Notes under the pieces: generated by a model
Database searches by the model: none
What the model was told of the DNA's origin: nothing
What the model saw: the letters and a program-made list of their open reading frames with translations, nothing else
Source: Myxococcota bacterium
Lineage (GTDB): Bacteria > Myxococcota_A > Bradymonadia > UBA7976 > UBA1532
Direction: 5' to 3'
DNA length: 57,018 nt
Assembly: GCA_023150895.1 (NCBI GenBank)
Contig: JAKLJY010000048.1
Location: 1 to 57,018 of the forward strand
Translations under genes and position numbers: made by a program
Shown: one piece after another, positions 14,695-23,801 of the stretch
Layout: every line of letters begins with the position of its first letter
Position numbering within the stretch: the stretch's first letter is position 1

Positions 14695-16994
14695 GGCGTT
14701 GAGTCTCCTTCTGGAAGCGCGGGCGGCGCGAGGGGCACCGTCACCGTGATCGTCGCCCCTTCGCCCGGCGTCGAGGCGAGCGCCACCGTCCCCCCGAGAA
14801 GCCGTGCACGCTCTCGCATGCCGTGGACCCCGAGTCCGCGGCCCCGCTCACCCGGTCGAGCCCGCTCGAGCGCCGCCGGGTCGAAGCCCACGCCGTCGTC
14901 TTCGATCGAGAGCACGACGGCCTGCGGCGTGATCGTCAGCGTCACGAAGACGTGGGTCGGCGCACCGTGCTGCAGCGCATTCTGCAGGGCCTCCTGCGTG
15001 ATGCGGAAGAGCGTGACCATCGTCTCGTACGGGATGGAGGCGTTCTCCTCGCCGTCGACCATGAGGTGTGCGCCGACGCCGTGTTCGGCCTTCACGCGGT
15101 CGAGCAGGTTCCGGACCGCGGCGACGAGCCCCATGGACTCGAGGAGCGAGAGGCGGAGGTCGAGGAGGATGGCCCGAACCGTGGCCAGCATCTCGCGCGC
15201 GCGCGCCTCGAGGCGAAGCAGCGTCGTCCGGCGCTCGGCGTCTTCCGTGTGGCCGGACTCGCGTTCGAGCTCGAGGCGGAGGGCCGCGAGATCCTGCGCG
15301 ACGGTGTCGTGCAGGTCCCGTGCGACGCGGGCCCGCTCGTCCTCCTGCGCCTGAATGACCCTTCGCAGGACGGACTCCTGAATGTGCTGCCGTTCGCGCA
15401 CGGCGTCCCGCATCAGCACATGCGAAACGCAGAGGCAGACCTGCCGGAACAGGGACCCGGAGAACAGCCGCCCGTCCGGCGCCGTCGCGCCCGCCGGCTC
15501 GCCCCGAGCCACCATCACGACGCGCAGCCCGCGGATGGGGGCGAGCGCCGCCCCGACGGCCTGCGGCGCGCCCGGAACCGGCGCGAAACCGGAGAGTTCC
15601 TCGCCCGGACGGGCCCCGGGCACCCGATCGAGGAGCTCGTTGGCCTCTTCCGGGGTCATCCCCTCACACGCCACCGCCGTCCGCGCCCCGTGCCCGATCC
15701 GCAGGCAGGCCGACGGCGCCCCGACGGTCTCGCGCAGCCGGGAAAGGCCGTCGCGGGCCAGCCGGTCGAGGTCCGGATGACGCAGCGACAGCGCCGAGAT
15801 CGCGTCGAGCGCCTCGAGGTGGCGACGGATCGCGAGCCCCTCCTGCTCCAGCGCCGCGGCGCTGCGCTCCGCCTCCGTCAGCGACGCCCGCACCCGCGCG
15901 CGCCACTGCTCCATCGCCCGGGAGAGCGCGCCGACCTCGTCGGGGCCGAACCCCATGGGCGGGAGCGCGTCGCCGGACAGCTCCGCGGCCGCCACCGCGC
16001 GCGTGAGGCGCCGGATGGGTCGGACGACGCTGCGGACGGCGAGCATCGTGAAACCGACGAAGAGCACGATCAACGCGCCGCCCATGATCCAGAGCCGCCA
16101 GCGCAGGGTCATCGCCGGACCGAGCGCGGTCGACTCCGGCTCGAGCACGCTGAGCCCCAGGGCCAACGTGGGGAGGGGCGCAAACGCGTGGACCTCGACC
16201 TCCGGCGGCGGCCCGCCGTCGTTCTCCTTACGGTCGCCGTGGCAGGAGTGGCAACGGCCGGTCAGCTCGGCGCGGGCGGCGATGGCCTTCGAGAGGACGC
16301 CCTTGTGATCGGCGCGGTCGAAGAGACGCCCGCGGTTGGAGGACGCCACCACGATGCCCTTCGCATCGACGAGATCGAGCTCCTTCGGCGCCGTGCCGGA
16401 CAGGCGCCGCAAGGGCTCGAGGAGATCTTGTGTGTCCGGCGCGAGGATGCCGGCGACGAAGCCGGGCGAGAGCTTTCCGCCGCGCGGCGGAATCTCGGTC
16501 AGCGCCACCAGCCGCGCCGTGCCGCCGTCCCGCTCGAGCTCGGAGACGACGACGTCCCGATGGGCCCGCGCAGCAGCCAGCAACGGTGCCAGGCGGAACG
16601 AAGCCGCCACGTCGTCGGGCCGCCGGCCGGTCGCCGCGACCGGCCGGCCGTCGCGGTCGAGCACCATGACGCCCGCGGTGAAGGTCGTATTGGCGACGTC
16701 CCCCAGCGTCGCGGAATACGCGGACACATCGCCCGTTTCGAGCAGCGCGCGCCCCACCTCCGACAGGCGCGTCAGCGAACCGCGGATGCGCCCCTCGAGC
16801 AACGCCCCCGCGACCTTGACGAGCCCGACGCGCTCCTCGAGCAGGCGCTCCTCGGCGTCCCGCAGGATGAGCGTGGACAAGACGATCAGCGCCCCGAGCA
16901 GCGCGCCACCGCCCATGGCCACGAAAAGCAGCGAGCGCGCATACAGGCTGCGCGGCAGGCGACTTTCACTGGAGGGCTTCGACACGCTCGACAC
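14691..16994 (-). CDS. Sensor histidine kinase with periplasmic CXXCH heme-binding motif
   Basis: 767 residues from a GTG at 16994; there is no better in-frame ATG nearby and the Shine-Dalgarno is weak. Transmembrane helices at 21-44 and 301-320 bracket a periplasmic sensor of about 255 residues (Cache-like: VMVLDRDGRPVAATG, DLVDAKGIVVASSNRG). Within it is a c-type heme site, C248-H-S-C251-H252 (DNA 16239-16253). HAMP follows (321-375), then a GAF-like segment (400-530), then HisKA_3 with phospho-His562 in ARVARDLHDTVAQD and an HATPase domain (EALQNALQHG, EDDGVGFDP, GLGVHGMRERA). The architecture is NarX-like with an added heme. It is co-transcribed with the response regulator and presumably reads periplasmic redox state or a gas ligand. 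Confidence 0.93.
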   Translation of the reverse strand: MSSVSKPSSESRLPRSLYARSLLFVAMGGGALLGALIVLSTLILRDAEERLLEERVGLVKVAGALLEGRIRGSLTRLSEVGRALLETGDVSAYSATLGDVANTTFTAGVMVLDRDGRPVAATGRRPDDVAASFRLAPLLAAARAHRDVVVSELERDGGTARLVALTEIPPRGGKLSPGFVAGILAPDTQDLLEPLRRLSGTAPKELDLVDAKGIVVASSNRGRLFDRADHKGVLSKAIAARAELTGRCHSCHGDRKENDGGPPPEVEVHAFAPLPTLALGLSVLEPESTALGPAMTLRWRLWIMGGALIVLFVGFTMLAVRSVVRPIRRLTRAVAAAELSGDALPPMGFGPDEVGALSRAMEQWRARVRASLTEAERSAAALEQEGLAIRRHLEALDAISALSLRHPDLDRLARDGLSRLRETVGAPSACLRIGHGARTAVACEGMTPEEANELLDRVPGARPGEELSGFAPVPGAPQAVGAALAPIRGLRVVMVARGEPAGATAPDGRLFSGSLFRQVCLCVSHVLMRDAVRERQHIQESVLRRVIQAQEDERARVARDLHDTVAQDLAALRLELERESGHTEDAERRTTLLRLEARAREMLATVRAILLDLRLSLLESMGLVAAVRNLLDRVKAEHGVGAHLMVDGEENASIPYETMVTLFRITQEALQNALQHGAPTHVFVTLTITPQAVVLSIEDDGVGFDPAALERARPGERGRGLGVHGMRERARLLGGTVALASTPGEGATITVTVPLAPPALPEGDSTP

Positions 16995-17175
16995 GTCGGC
17001 ATCATACGCCCGGCGATGAAGGCGAAGCGTGATCTGGGTCAGACGCGCACCTCGGGGCGATTCCTCGCGCGATGGTTGATGGTTTCTTGATTAGACAAAC
17101 GGTTCGGCCCGCCGCACGATGGCCCTCACCTCGCGAAAACGCTGTTCCACTTCTCGACCTCCTGGAGTCCGACCC

Positions 17176-18135
17176 ATGGCTTCTCGCCGGACCCCGACCA
17201 TTGCCCCCGGTCCTCTCGCCACCCTGACCGCCCTCGCCCTCGCGGCGGCAGCCCCCGCACAGGCGCAGGAGGTCCCCGCGCCGGCCGACGCCGCCGCTGC
17301 GACCCCCGAGGCCGGTGCTGCGACCCCCGATGCCGCCGCTGCGGCGCCGGCCGCCGAAGCCGAGGCGGCAGCGCCCGCCGAAGCCGCGGGCGAAGAAGGC
17401 GAGAGCGAAGGGCTCGGTCTGACGCTGACGGCCGGTGTGTCGTCCATCTACAACTGGCGCGGGCGCAACCTCTTCGCCGAGGAGAAACTCAACGATCAGA
17501 ACGCGCTGTTCTCCATCGGCGCGAGTTATGCCATCGGCGACTTTTCCATCTCTTACTGGGGCGGCTACCAGATCCTGGGGGACAACCTCGGGGACAACAT
17601 CGACGCCGGCATCGGCGCCGAGCAAGACATCCTCTTCGGCTGGGAGTCCGAGGTCGCCGAAAACGTCACCCTCGCGACGACGCTCGCGCTCTACTTCTAC
17701 CCCCTCGCCAAGGAAGAGGCCGCCGGCACCGCGTTCCCGTTCTATCTCGAGCCGTCGGCGGTCGTGACGTACTCGACGGCCGTCGATCTCAAGCTCGGTC
17801 TCTTCTATTATTATGGCATCCAGAGCGCGATCGAGAGCGAGCGCTACCTCTACGTCAACCCGGGCATCGAGAAGAGCCTCGAGCTCGGCGAGACGCTCGG
17901 CCTCGACCTCGCAGGCGCCTTCGGCCTCAAGGTCCCCACCGGCGACGCCGCCAAGGATGCCTACGACGGCAACAACTCGCAGGACGCCGTCGTGAGCGCC
18001 GCCCTGCCGTGGTCCTTCGGCGAGGGCATGTCGCTCGCGCCGAAGCTGAGCTTCGCGTGGACGAACATCAAGGACGCCGACTTCGCCGACAGCTACATGA
18101 CTTACGGCGGCCTCGACTTCGAGTGGGAACTCTGA
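17176..18135 (+). CDS. Outer-membrane beta-barrel protein with Ala/Pro linker
   Basis: 319 residues from the ATG at 17176 (GGAG about 9 bases before). The signal peptide ends at APAQA-QE (about residue 35). A low-complexity Ala/Pro/Glu linker (residues 36-78), partly encoded by two 21-base tandem repeats, precedes a barrel of alternating strands: LTLTAGVSSIYNWRGRN, FSIGASYAIGDFSISYWGG, LATTLALYFYP, and a C-terminal YGGLDFEWEL ending in an aromatic-then-Leu pattern. The ... Y-N-W-R-G start resembles the Gcw_chp/TIGR02001 barrel group. Function unknown; possibly a porin. It is divergent from the heme-kinase gene, so it could be its target. Confidence 0.75.
   Translation: MASRRTPTIAPGPLATLTALALAAAAPAQAQEVPAPADAAAATPEAGAATPDAAAAAPAAEAEAAAPAEAAGEEGESEGLGLTLTAGVSSIYNWRGRNLFAEEKLNDQNALFSIGASYAIGDFSISYWGGYQILGDNLGDNIDAGIGAEQDILFGWESEVAENVTLATTLALYFYPLAKEEAAGTAFPFYLEPSAVVTYSTAVDLKLGLFYYYGIQSAIESERYLYVNPGIEKSLELGETLGLDLAGAFGLKVPTGDAAKDAYDGNNSQDAVVSAALPWSFGEGMSLAPKLSFAWTNIKDADFADSYMTYGGLDFEWEL
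17296..17337 (+). repeat. Two 21-bp tandem repeats in linker coding sequence
   Basis: Units 17296-17316 and 17317-17337 share GCTGCGACCCCCGA and encode AATPEAG and AATPDAA in the flexible linker of the outer-membrane protein. This is slippage-type low complexity. Confidence 0.75.
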
Positions 18136-18163
18136 GCGCGGCGTCCGCAGAGCCCGGGCCGCC

Positions 18164-19501
18164 ATGAACCGCTTTGCCGAAGACCTCGACGACAATCGCT
18201 CGGTCTGGGCCGCCACCGCGGCGCCCATCGACGCGTGCCCGTCCCTTTCGGGGGACGTGACGGCCGACGTCGTCATCATCGGCGGGGGCTTCACGGGCAT
18301 CTCGACGGCCTATCACCTGATCCGACGCTTCCCGGACAAACGCATCGTGCTGCTCGAGGCCCGCCGCATCGGCAACGGCGCCTCGGGCCGCAGCGGTGGC
18401 ATGGCGCTCAACTGGATCAACGGCGTGCACGCCGACACGCCCGAACGCGCCCGTCGGGTCTACGGCGCCACGAAGAGCGGCCTCGACTGGATCGAGTCCA
18501 CGATCCGCGAGCACGGCCTGAACGTGCGGTTCCGCCGCATCGGCTGTTTCGACACCTACACGGACACCGCCCGCGCCGAGGCCGCGCACGAGAGCGCCGA
18601 GAAGCTCGCGAGCTGGGGCATTCCCGTGCGCTATCTGTCCGGGACGGCGCTCGCGCCGTATCTGCGGGCCCGGGGCGTCGTCGGCGGCGTGCTCGACGAG
18701 ACGACGGGGCAACTGCACGGGCTCGACTTCCTGCGCGGTCTGACGCCGTTGTTACGGAACTGGGGCGTCGGCCTCTACGAAGACTCGCCGGTGGTCCGCA
18801 TCGAAGAAGGCCGCACGCACGTCGTTCACACCCCGAACGGCCGCGTCCGCGCCCCGGTGCTGGTGCTCGCGACGAATGCCTACACCGCTCGCCTCGGGTA
18901 CTTCACGCGCGGTGTGTTTCCGCTGCACTCCCACGTCGTCGCGACCGAGCCCCTGCCGCTCGAACGCTGGCGCGAGATGGGGTGGGGCGACACGGCGGGG
19001 TTCTGCGACGATCTCGATCGCATCGCGTACGCGAGCATGAGCGCCGACGGCCGCCTGATCTTCGGCGGTGGCGGCAACGGTGCCTACTCGTATCGCTACG
19101 GGGGTCGCACGGCCTGGACGGGGCCCGCGGAAGACAAGTTCGCCTTCGTGCGGCGCGTGCTCGAGCGCTACTTCCCCGAGGCCGCCGGCGTACGGCTCGA
19201 ACACCGCTGGACGGGCCCCGTCTGCGCCACCATGACGCGCGTCTGCAGCATGGGGGTCGGCGGCGAACACAAGAACGTCTTTCACGCGCTCGGCTACAGC
19301 GGACACGGCGTGGTGCTCGCCAACCTCGCCGGTGCCGTGCTCTGCGACCTCATCTCCGATCACCACGAGCCCTGGCGCGATCTCCCCTTCTACCAGCGAC
19401 GGCTCGACGGCATCCCGCCCGATCCCATCCGGTGGGCCGGCTATCACATCTACACGAAGTTCACCGGCCGTTCGCCCCGCAAGGTGCTGCCGGACGAGTG
19501 A
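18164..19501 (+). CDS. FAD-dependent amine oxidase, PuuB/OrdL-like (DAO family)
   Basis: 445 residues from the ATG at 18164. The FAD-binding Rossmann motif is near the N-terminus (ADVVIIGGGFTGISTAYHL, then VLLEARRIGNGASGRSGG). The C-terminal YSGHGVVLANLAGAVL is typical of gamma-glutamylputrescine oxidases and their relatives. These enzymes oxidise a primary amine to an aldehyde, producing H2O2 and ammonia, usually on an N-acylated polyamine. It stands at the head of an island with two aldehyde dehydrogenases, a GabT and a PotABCD importer, which supports a role in polyamine breakdown. No PuuA-like ligase is in the window. Glycine or sarcosine oxidation is an alternative. Confidence 0.85.
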   Translation: MNRFAEDLDDNRSVWAATAAPIDACPSLSGDVTADVVIIGGGFTGISTAYHLIRRFPDKRIVLLEARRIGNGASGRSGGMALNWINGVHADTPERARRVYGATKSGLDWIESTIREHGLNVRFRRIGCFDTYTDTARAEAAHESAEKLASWGIPVRYLSGTALAPYLRARGVVGGVLDETTGQLHGLDFLRGLTPLLRNWGVGLYEDSPVVRIEEGRTHVVHTPNGRVRAPVLVLATNAYTARLGYFTRGVFPLHSHVVATEPLPLERWREMGWGDTAGFCDDLDRIAYASMSADGRLIFGGGGNGAYSYRYGGRTAWTGPAEDKFAFVRRVLERYFPEAAGVRLEHRWTGPVCATMTRVCSMGVGGEHKNVFHALGYSGHGVVLANLAGAVLCDLISDHHEPWRDLPFYQRRLDGIPPDPIRWAGYHIYTKFTGRSPRKVLPDE

Positions 19502-19525
19502 CTGTCCGCAGGGCGTCCCGGCCCG

Positions 19526-20893
19526 TCAGGCGATCCAGATCGATCGGGCGTGGGTGAACTGCAGCATGCCCTCGCGGCCGAGCTCCCGGCCCCAGCCGCT
19601 CTGTTTCGTGCCTCCGAAGGGCATGCGCGGATCGGAGCGCACCATGTCGTTGACGAAGACGGCGCCACACTCGAGCTGCCCGGCCACGCGGGCGGCCAGG
19701 TCGCGGTCTTCGGTGAAGACGGTGGCGCCGAGGCCGAAGACACTGTCGTTGGCGGCGGCGACGGCGGCGTCCACGTCGGGCACGCGCCGGACGGCCGCGC
19801 AGGGTCCGAACGTCTCTTCGTCCCAGGCGGCCATGCCCGGTCCGAGTTCGGTCAACAGCGTCGGTGTGTAGAAGAAGCCCTCACCGGCCCCCGGCACGCC
19901 CCCGAGGACACAGCGGGCGCCGGCGGCGATGGAGCGTTCGACCTGACGCGCCAGTTCGTCCCGGAGGTCGCGCCGCGCCATCGGGCCGACCCGGGTCGCC
20001 GCGTCCCGCGGATCGCCGACGACCTGCGCCGACAGCGCGGCCCGGAAACGCTCAATGAATGCATCGGCGACCGCGTCGACGACGATGAACCGTTTGGCTG
20101 CGATGCAGCTCTGCCCGTTGTTCTGCAGGCGGGCCCGCGCCGCGAAGTCCGCGGCGCGATCGAGATCGGCATCGGGCAGGACGATGAACGGATCGCTGCC
20201 CCCGAGCTCGAGCACCGACGGTTTGAGCGCGCGCCCGGCAATGGCCGCGACGGACTGCCCGGCGCGGGTGCTGCCCGTCAGCGTGACGGCGGCGACGCGG
20301 GCATCCTCGATCAGACCGGCGACGTGACCGACCGCGGCGTTCACGGAGACGAGCACGCCGTCCGGCAGGCCGGCCTCGGCGCAGATGTCGACGATGGCCT
20401 CGGCGCACCGGGGCACGTTGGGCGCGTGCTTGAGCACGATGACGTTGCCGGCGGCGAGGGCGGACGCCCCGAACCGGAAGAGCTGCCAGAACGGGAAGTT
20501 CCACGGCATGATCGCCAGGATGGCGCCCATGGGGTCGTGCCGGACGAAGCTCGACCGCGCCTCGGTGGGGATGACTTCGGCGGAGAGCCAGGCCTCGGCG
20601 TGGTCGGCGGCGAACTCGCAGGCCCACGCGCACTTTTCGGCCTCGGCTTTGCCCTGCGCGGCCGGTTTGCCCATCTCCTCGGCCATCAGCAGGCCGTCGG
20701 CGGCGGCGCGGGCACGCAGGACCGCCCCCAGACGCCGCAGGGCGTCGGTGCGCGTCGCGAGGGGTGCGCGCGACCAGGTGCGATGGGCGGCCGCGCTTCG
20801 GGCGAGGGCGCTCTCGAGCTCGGCGGGGGTGGCCTCGGGCCGGTCGAGCACGAAGCGGCCGGAGGTGGGGTCGTACGATCGGAACTCGGTCAT
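19526..20893 (-). CDS. Aldehyde dehydrogenase, succinate-semialdehyde dehydrogenase-like (Sad/YneI length class)
   Basis: 455 residues from the ATG at 20893. It has the NAD(P)-aldehyde dehydrogenase core: MPWNFPFWQLFR, the Gly-rich TLTGSTRAGQSV, general-base Glu in LELGGSDPF, the catalytic Cys in NNGQSCIAAKR and EETFGP. The C-terminus MPFGGTKQSGWGRELG is also characteristic. The short N-terminal arm and 455-residue length fit the Sad/YneI type of succinate-semialdehyde dehydrogenase. The gene is divergent from the aminotransferase at 20983, which would make succinate semialdehyde from GABA. Together they would deliver succinate to the TCA cycle. Substrate specificity is inferred. Confidence 0.88.
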   Translation of the reverse strand: MTEFRSYDPTSGRFVLDRPEATPAELESALARSAAAHRTWSRAPLATRTDALRRLGAVLRARAAADGLLMAEEMGKPAAQGKAEAEKCAWACEFAADHAEAWLSAEVIPTEARSSFVRHDPMGAILAIMPWNFPFWQLFRFGASALAAGNVIVLKHAPNVPRCAEAIVDICAEAGLPDGVLVSVNAAVGHVAGLIEDARVAAVTLTGSTRAGQSVAAIAGRALKPSVLELGGSDPFIVLPDADLDRAADFAARARLQNNGQSCIAAKRFIVVDAVADAFIERFRAALSAQVVGDPRDAATRVGPMARRDLRDELARQVERSIAAGARCVLGGVPGAGEGFFYTPTLLTELGPGMAAWDEETFGPCAAVRRVPDVDAAVAAANDSVFGLGATVFTEDRDLAARVAGQLECGAVFVNDMVRSDPRMPFGGTKQSGWGRELGREGMLQFTHARSIWIA

Positions 20894-20982
20894 GGGGCCT
20901 TTCTATACCCGAGACCGGGCGCGCGCGCTCGGTGTATCGTCGCCGCGCCGTCGCCCGACCGTCGAACTTCGCAGGAGCCGCC

Positions 20983-22356
20983 ATGAGCGTTTCGCAGAGC
21001 CCGTTCATTCACCTCGTCACCGAGATTCCCGGCCCCCGCAGTCGCGCGATCGTCGCCCGCCGCGAGGCTGCTACGCCGCCGGGTGCGGCAAAGTTGACGC
21101 CCATCGCCGTCGAGTCGGCCCACGGTGCGGTCGTGACGGACGTCGACGGCAACCGCTTCATCGATCTCGCGGGCGGCATCGGTACCCTGGCCGTCGGACA
21201 CACGCCGGCGGCCATCGTCGAGGCGCTGAAAACGCAGGCCGAGAAGCTGATTCACATGTGCGCCATCGTGGCGAGCTATGAGCCCATGGTGGCACTTTGT
21301 GAACGCCTCAACGCCCTCGCGCCCGGTGACCTGCCCCGTCGCACGGTGCTGATGAACAGCGGGGCCGAGGCGATCGAGACGGCCGTCCACCTGTGTCGCT
21401 CGTTCACGCGGCGGCAGGGCGTCGTCGTCGTCGAGGGGGCCTACCACGGCCGCACCAACCTCACGATGGCGATGACCTCGAAGTTCAATCTGTTCAAGAA
21501 GGGCTTCGGCCCGTTCGCCCCCGAGGTCTACCGGTTCCCGTTCCCGAATGTCTATCGACGGCCGGAAGGGATGACGGCCGACGCCTGGGTCGACTACCAC
21601 ACGGCCAACCTCGATCATGCGTTCACGGCCATCGTCGATCCGAGTCACGTCGCGGCGGTGGTCATCGAGCCCGTGCTCGGCGAGGGCGGCTTCTTGCCCG
21701 TGCCGGCGCCGTTCCTGCGACGTTTGCGCGCGCTGTGTGATCAGCACGGCATGGTGCTCGTCTGTGACGAGGTGCAGTCGGGCATGGGCCGCACGGGCAA
21801 GCTGTGGGCCTGTGATCACGCGGGCGTCGTCCCCGACGTCGTCACCACGGCGAAGTCCCTCGGCGGCGGCATGCCCATCTCCGCCGTCATCGGCCGGTCG
21901 GACATCATGGAGGCCGCGCACCCCGGCGGGCTCGGCGGGACCTACTCGGGCAATCCGCTCTCGTGTGTCGCCGCCCTCGCGGCGCTCGACATCCTCACGG
22001 CCCCCGGTTTCCTCGACCGCGCGCAGGCCGTCGGCGAGCGGCTGCGGGCCGGCCTCGAAGCCATTCGGGCCCGCCACCCGGGGCTCGTCGGCGACGTGCG
22101 CGGCCTCGGGCCGATGCTCGCGATGGAGCTCGTGCGCGATCCGGTGAGCAAGGCCCCCTTCATGGAGGCAACGCAGGCGGTGACGGCGGCGGCCCTGCAG
22201 CGCGGTGTCATCGCCCTGCGCGCCGGTCTGTTCTCCAACTGCGTCCGTCTGCTGCCCCCGCTCGACGTCTCCGATGCGTTGATCGACGAAGCGATGGCCG
22301 CCCTGTCGGCCGCGGTCGACGACACCGTCGCCGGCCTCGGGAGCGCCCGCCCGTGA
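20983..22356 (+). CDS. gabT: Class III aminotransferase, 4-aminobutyrate aminotransferase-like
   Basis: 457 residues from the ATG at 20983, with a GGAG site 8 bases before. Features of bacterial GabT: VTDVDGNRFIDLAGGIGTL, LMNSGAEAIETAVHLCR, GAYHGRTNLTMAMTSK, FLPVPAPFLRRLRALCDQHG, VCDEVQSGMGRTGK (Asp binding the PLP pyridine) and TTAKSLGGGMPISA with the PLP lysine. The family moves the terminal amino group of GABA (or of putrescine or aminovalerate) to 2-oxoglutarate. It overlaps the next aldehyde dehydrogenase by GTGA and leads a coupled three-gene set. 5-aminovalerate or putrescine cannot be excluded as substrates. Confidence 0.88.
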   Translation: MSVSQSPFIHLVTEIPGPRSRAIVARREAATPPGAAKLTPIAVESAHGAVVTDVDGNRFIDLAGGIGTLAVGHTPAAIVEALKTQAEKLIHMCAIVASYEPMVALCERLNALAPGDLPRRTVLMNSGAEAIETAVHLCRSFTRRQGVVVVEGAYHGRTNLTMAMTSKFNLFKKGFGPFAPEVYRFPFPNVYRRPEGMTADAWVDYHTANLDHAFTAIVDPSHVAAVVIEPVLGEGGFLPVPAPFLRRLRALCDQHGMVLVCDEVQSGMGRTGKLWACDHAGVVPDVVTTAKSLGGGMPISAVIGRSDIMEAAHPGGLGGTYSGNPLSCVAALAALDILTAPGFLDRAQAVGERLRAGLEAIRARHPGLVGDVRGLGPMLAMELVRDPVSKAPFMEATQAVTAAALQRGVIALRAGLFSNCVRLLPPLDVSDALIDEAMAALSAAVDDTVAGLGSARP

Positions 22357-23801
22357 CGCACGCGCCCGATCTTATGTTCATCGGCGGGCAGTGGGTCGAG
22401 GCCCGGGGCCGCGGGACCTGGTCGCTGATCGACCCCGGCCGCGGCGAGGCGCTCACCGAGGTGGCCTACGGCGACGCCCGCGATGCGCAGACCGCCCTCG
22501 ACGCCGCCGCGGAGGTATTTCCGGCGTGGGCCGCCCGCACCGCCTACGACCGCGCCGCGCTGCTCGAGAAGGCCGCCGATGTGATCGCCGCCCGGGTCGA
22601 GGTCTACGCCCGCCGCACCACCGAAGAGTCGGGCAAACCGCTGGCGCAGGCCCGCGGCGAGTGGGCCGGGGCCCCGAACTACCTGCGCTTCGCCGCCGAA
22701 GAGGCCCGGCGCCTCGGCGGACGCTGGATCCCCGCGCGCCTGCCCGGCCGGCGCATCGACGTGCAGTACGCCCCGCTGGGGGTCGTCGGTGTCATCACCG
22801 CCTGGAACTTCCCCGTCTACAATGTCAATCGTGCGGTGGCCTCCGCGCTCGCCGCCGGTTGCACGGCCGTCGTCCGGCCGTCCGAATACACGCCGCGCTC
22901 GGCCCTCGATTACGCGCTGGCCTTCGCCGACGCCGGCCTGCCGCCGGGGGTGCTCAACGTCGTCAACGGCGAACCGGCGAGCATGGCCGGCGCGCTGATG
23001 GCCGATGCCCGCTGCCGCAAGATCGCCTTCACGGGCTCGACGCGGGTCGGCAAGCTGCTCATGGACGCCGCCTCCCAGACGATCAAGCGCCTGGCGCTCG
23101 AGCTCGGCGGCAACGCCCCGGTGCTGGTCTTTCCCGACGCGGACGTCGCCGCGGTCGCCCGGGCCGGCGTGACGGCCAAGCTGCGCAACGCCGGGCAGGT
23201 CTGCATCGCCCCGCAGCGCTTCATCGTCCACGCTTCGGTCGCCGAAGCCTTCACCGCCGCCGCCCTGGAGCAACTCGGTCGCGAGGTGGTCGGACACGGG
23301 CTCGAGCCCGCCTCCACGGTGGGGCCGCTCATCAACGCCATCCAGCGCGACCGCGTCGAGGCCCTCGTCGAGCGCAGCGTGGCCGCGGGCGCGCGGCTTC
23401 GCTGTGGCGGCCATCGCGTGCAGGGTCCCGGATCCGCGGGCTTCTTCTATGCCCCGACCCTGCTCGACGCCGTGCCCGCCGACGCCCCGGTCCTGCGCGA
23501 AGAGATCTTCGGCCCCGTGCTGCCCGTGCAGACGTTCGAGACGACGGCCGACGCCCTCCGGCTCGCGCACGAGACGGAGTACGGCCTCGCCGCCTTCGTC
23601 TTCACGCGCGACCTGCGCACGGCGTTCGAGGTCTCCGAGCACCTCGAGTTCGGCCTGGTCGGCGTGAACGACTGGTACCCCGTCACCGCCGAGGCGCCCT
23701 TCGGCGGCATGAAACAGTCCGGCCTCGGGCGCGAGTCCGGCGCCGAGGGCGTGCACGAGTATGTCGAGGCGCGCACGCGCTACTTCGGAGGCATGGCATG
23801 A
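22353..23801 (+). CDS. Aldehyde dehydrogenase (PuuC/BADH-like), omega-aminoaldehyde oxidation
   Basis: 482 residues from a GTG at 22353 that overlaps the GabT stop (GTGA). An ATG at 22374 would drop 7 residues. It has GVITAWNFPVYNVNRA, the TGSTRVGKLLM turn, LELGGNAPVLVF with the base Glu, NAGQVCIAPQRF with the catalytic Cys, EEIFGPVLPV and PFGGMKQSGLGRE. The full-length enzyme fits the NAD-dependent aldehyde dehydrogenase family. Placed after an amine oxidase and GabT, its likely substrate is the aldehyde from putrescine or an acylated putrescine. The stop overlaps the C45 gene by ATGA. Confidence 0.9.
   Translation: MTHAPDLMFIGGQWVEARGRGTWSLIDPGRGEALTEVAYGDARDAQTALDAAAEVFPAWAARTAYDRAALLEKAADVIAARVEVYARRTTEESGKPLAQARGEWAGAPNYLRFAAEEARRLGGRWIPARLPGRRIDVQYAPLGVVGVITAWNFPVYNVNRAVASALAAGCTAVVRPSEYTPRSALDYALAFADAGLPPGVLNVVNGEPASMAGALMADARCRKIAFTGSTRVGKLLMDAASQTIKRLALELGGNAPVLVFPDADVAAVARAGVTAKLRNAGQVCIAPQRFIVHASVAEAFTAAALEQLGREVVGHGLEPASTVGPLINAIQRDRVEALVERSVAAGARLRCGGHRVQGPGSAGFFYAPTLLDAVPADAPVLREEIFGPVLPVQTFETTADALRLAHETEYGLAAFVFTRDLRTAFEVSEHLEFGLVGVNDWYPVTAEAPFGGMKQSGLGRESGAEGVHEYVEARTRYFGGMA

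Noticed and set aside
14823-17090. Long open frame (755 codons) on the plus strand opposite the histidine kinase
   Set aside because: Antisense to a kinase with complete domains; the composition is Arg/Gly/Pro-rich without any motif, as expected for an antisense frame in GC-rich DNA.
16994-17175. Clear sigma70 promoter in the gap between kinase and outer-membrane gene
   Set aside because: The AT-rich patch near 17075-17105 (TTGATGG, TTGATTAG) has several partial -35 matches but no -10 at an acceptable distance.
19526-20893. P5C or betaine-aldehyde dehydrogenase as alternative for this enzyme
   Set aside because: Length of 455 residues and short N-terminal arm fit the Sad/YneI type better; context with GabT agrees.
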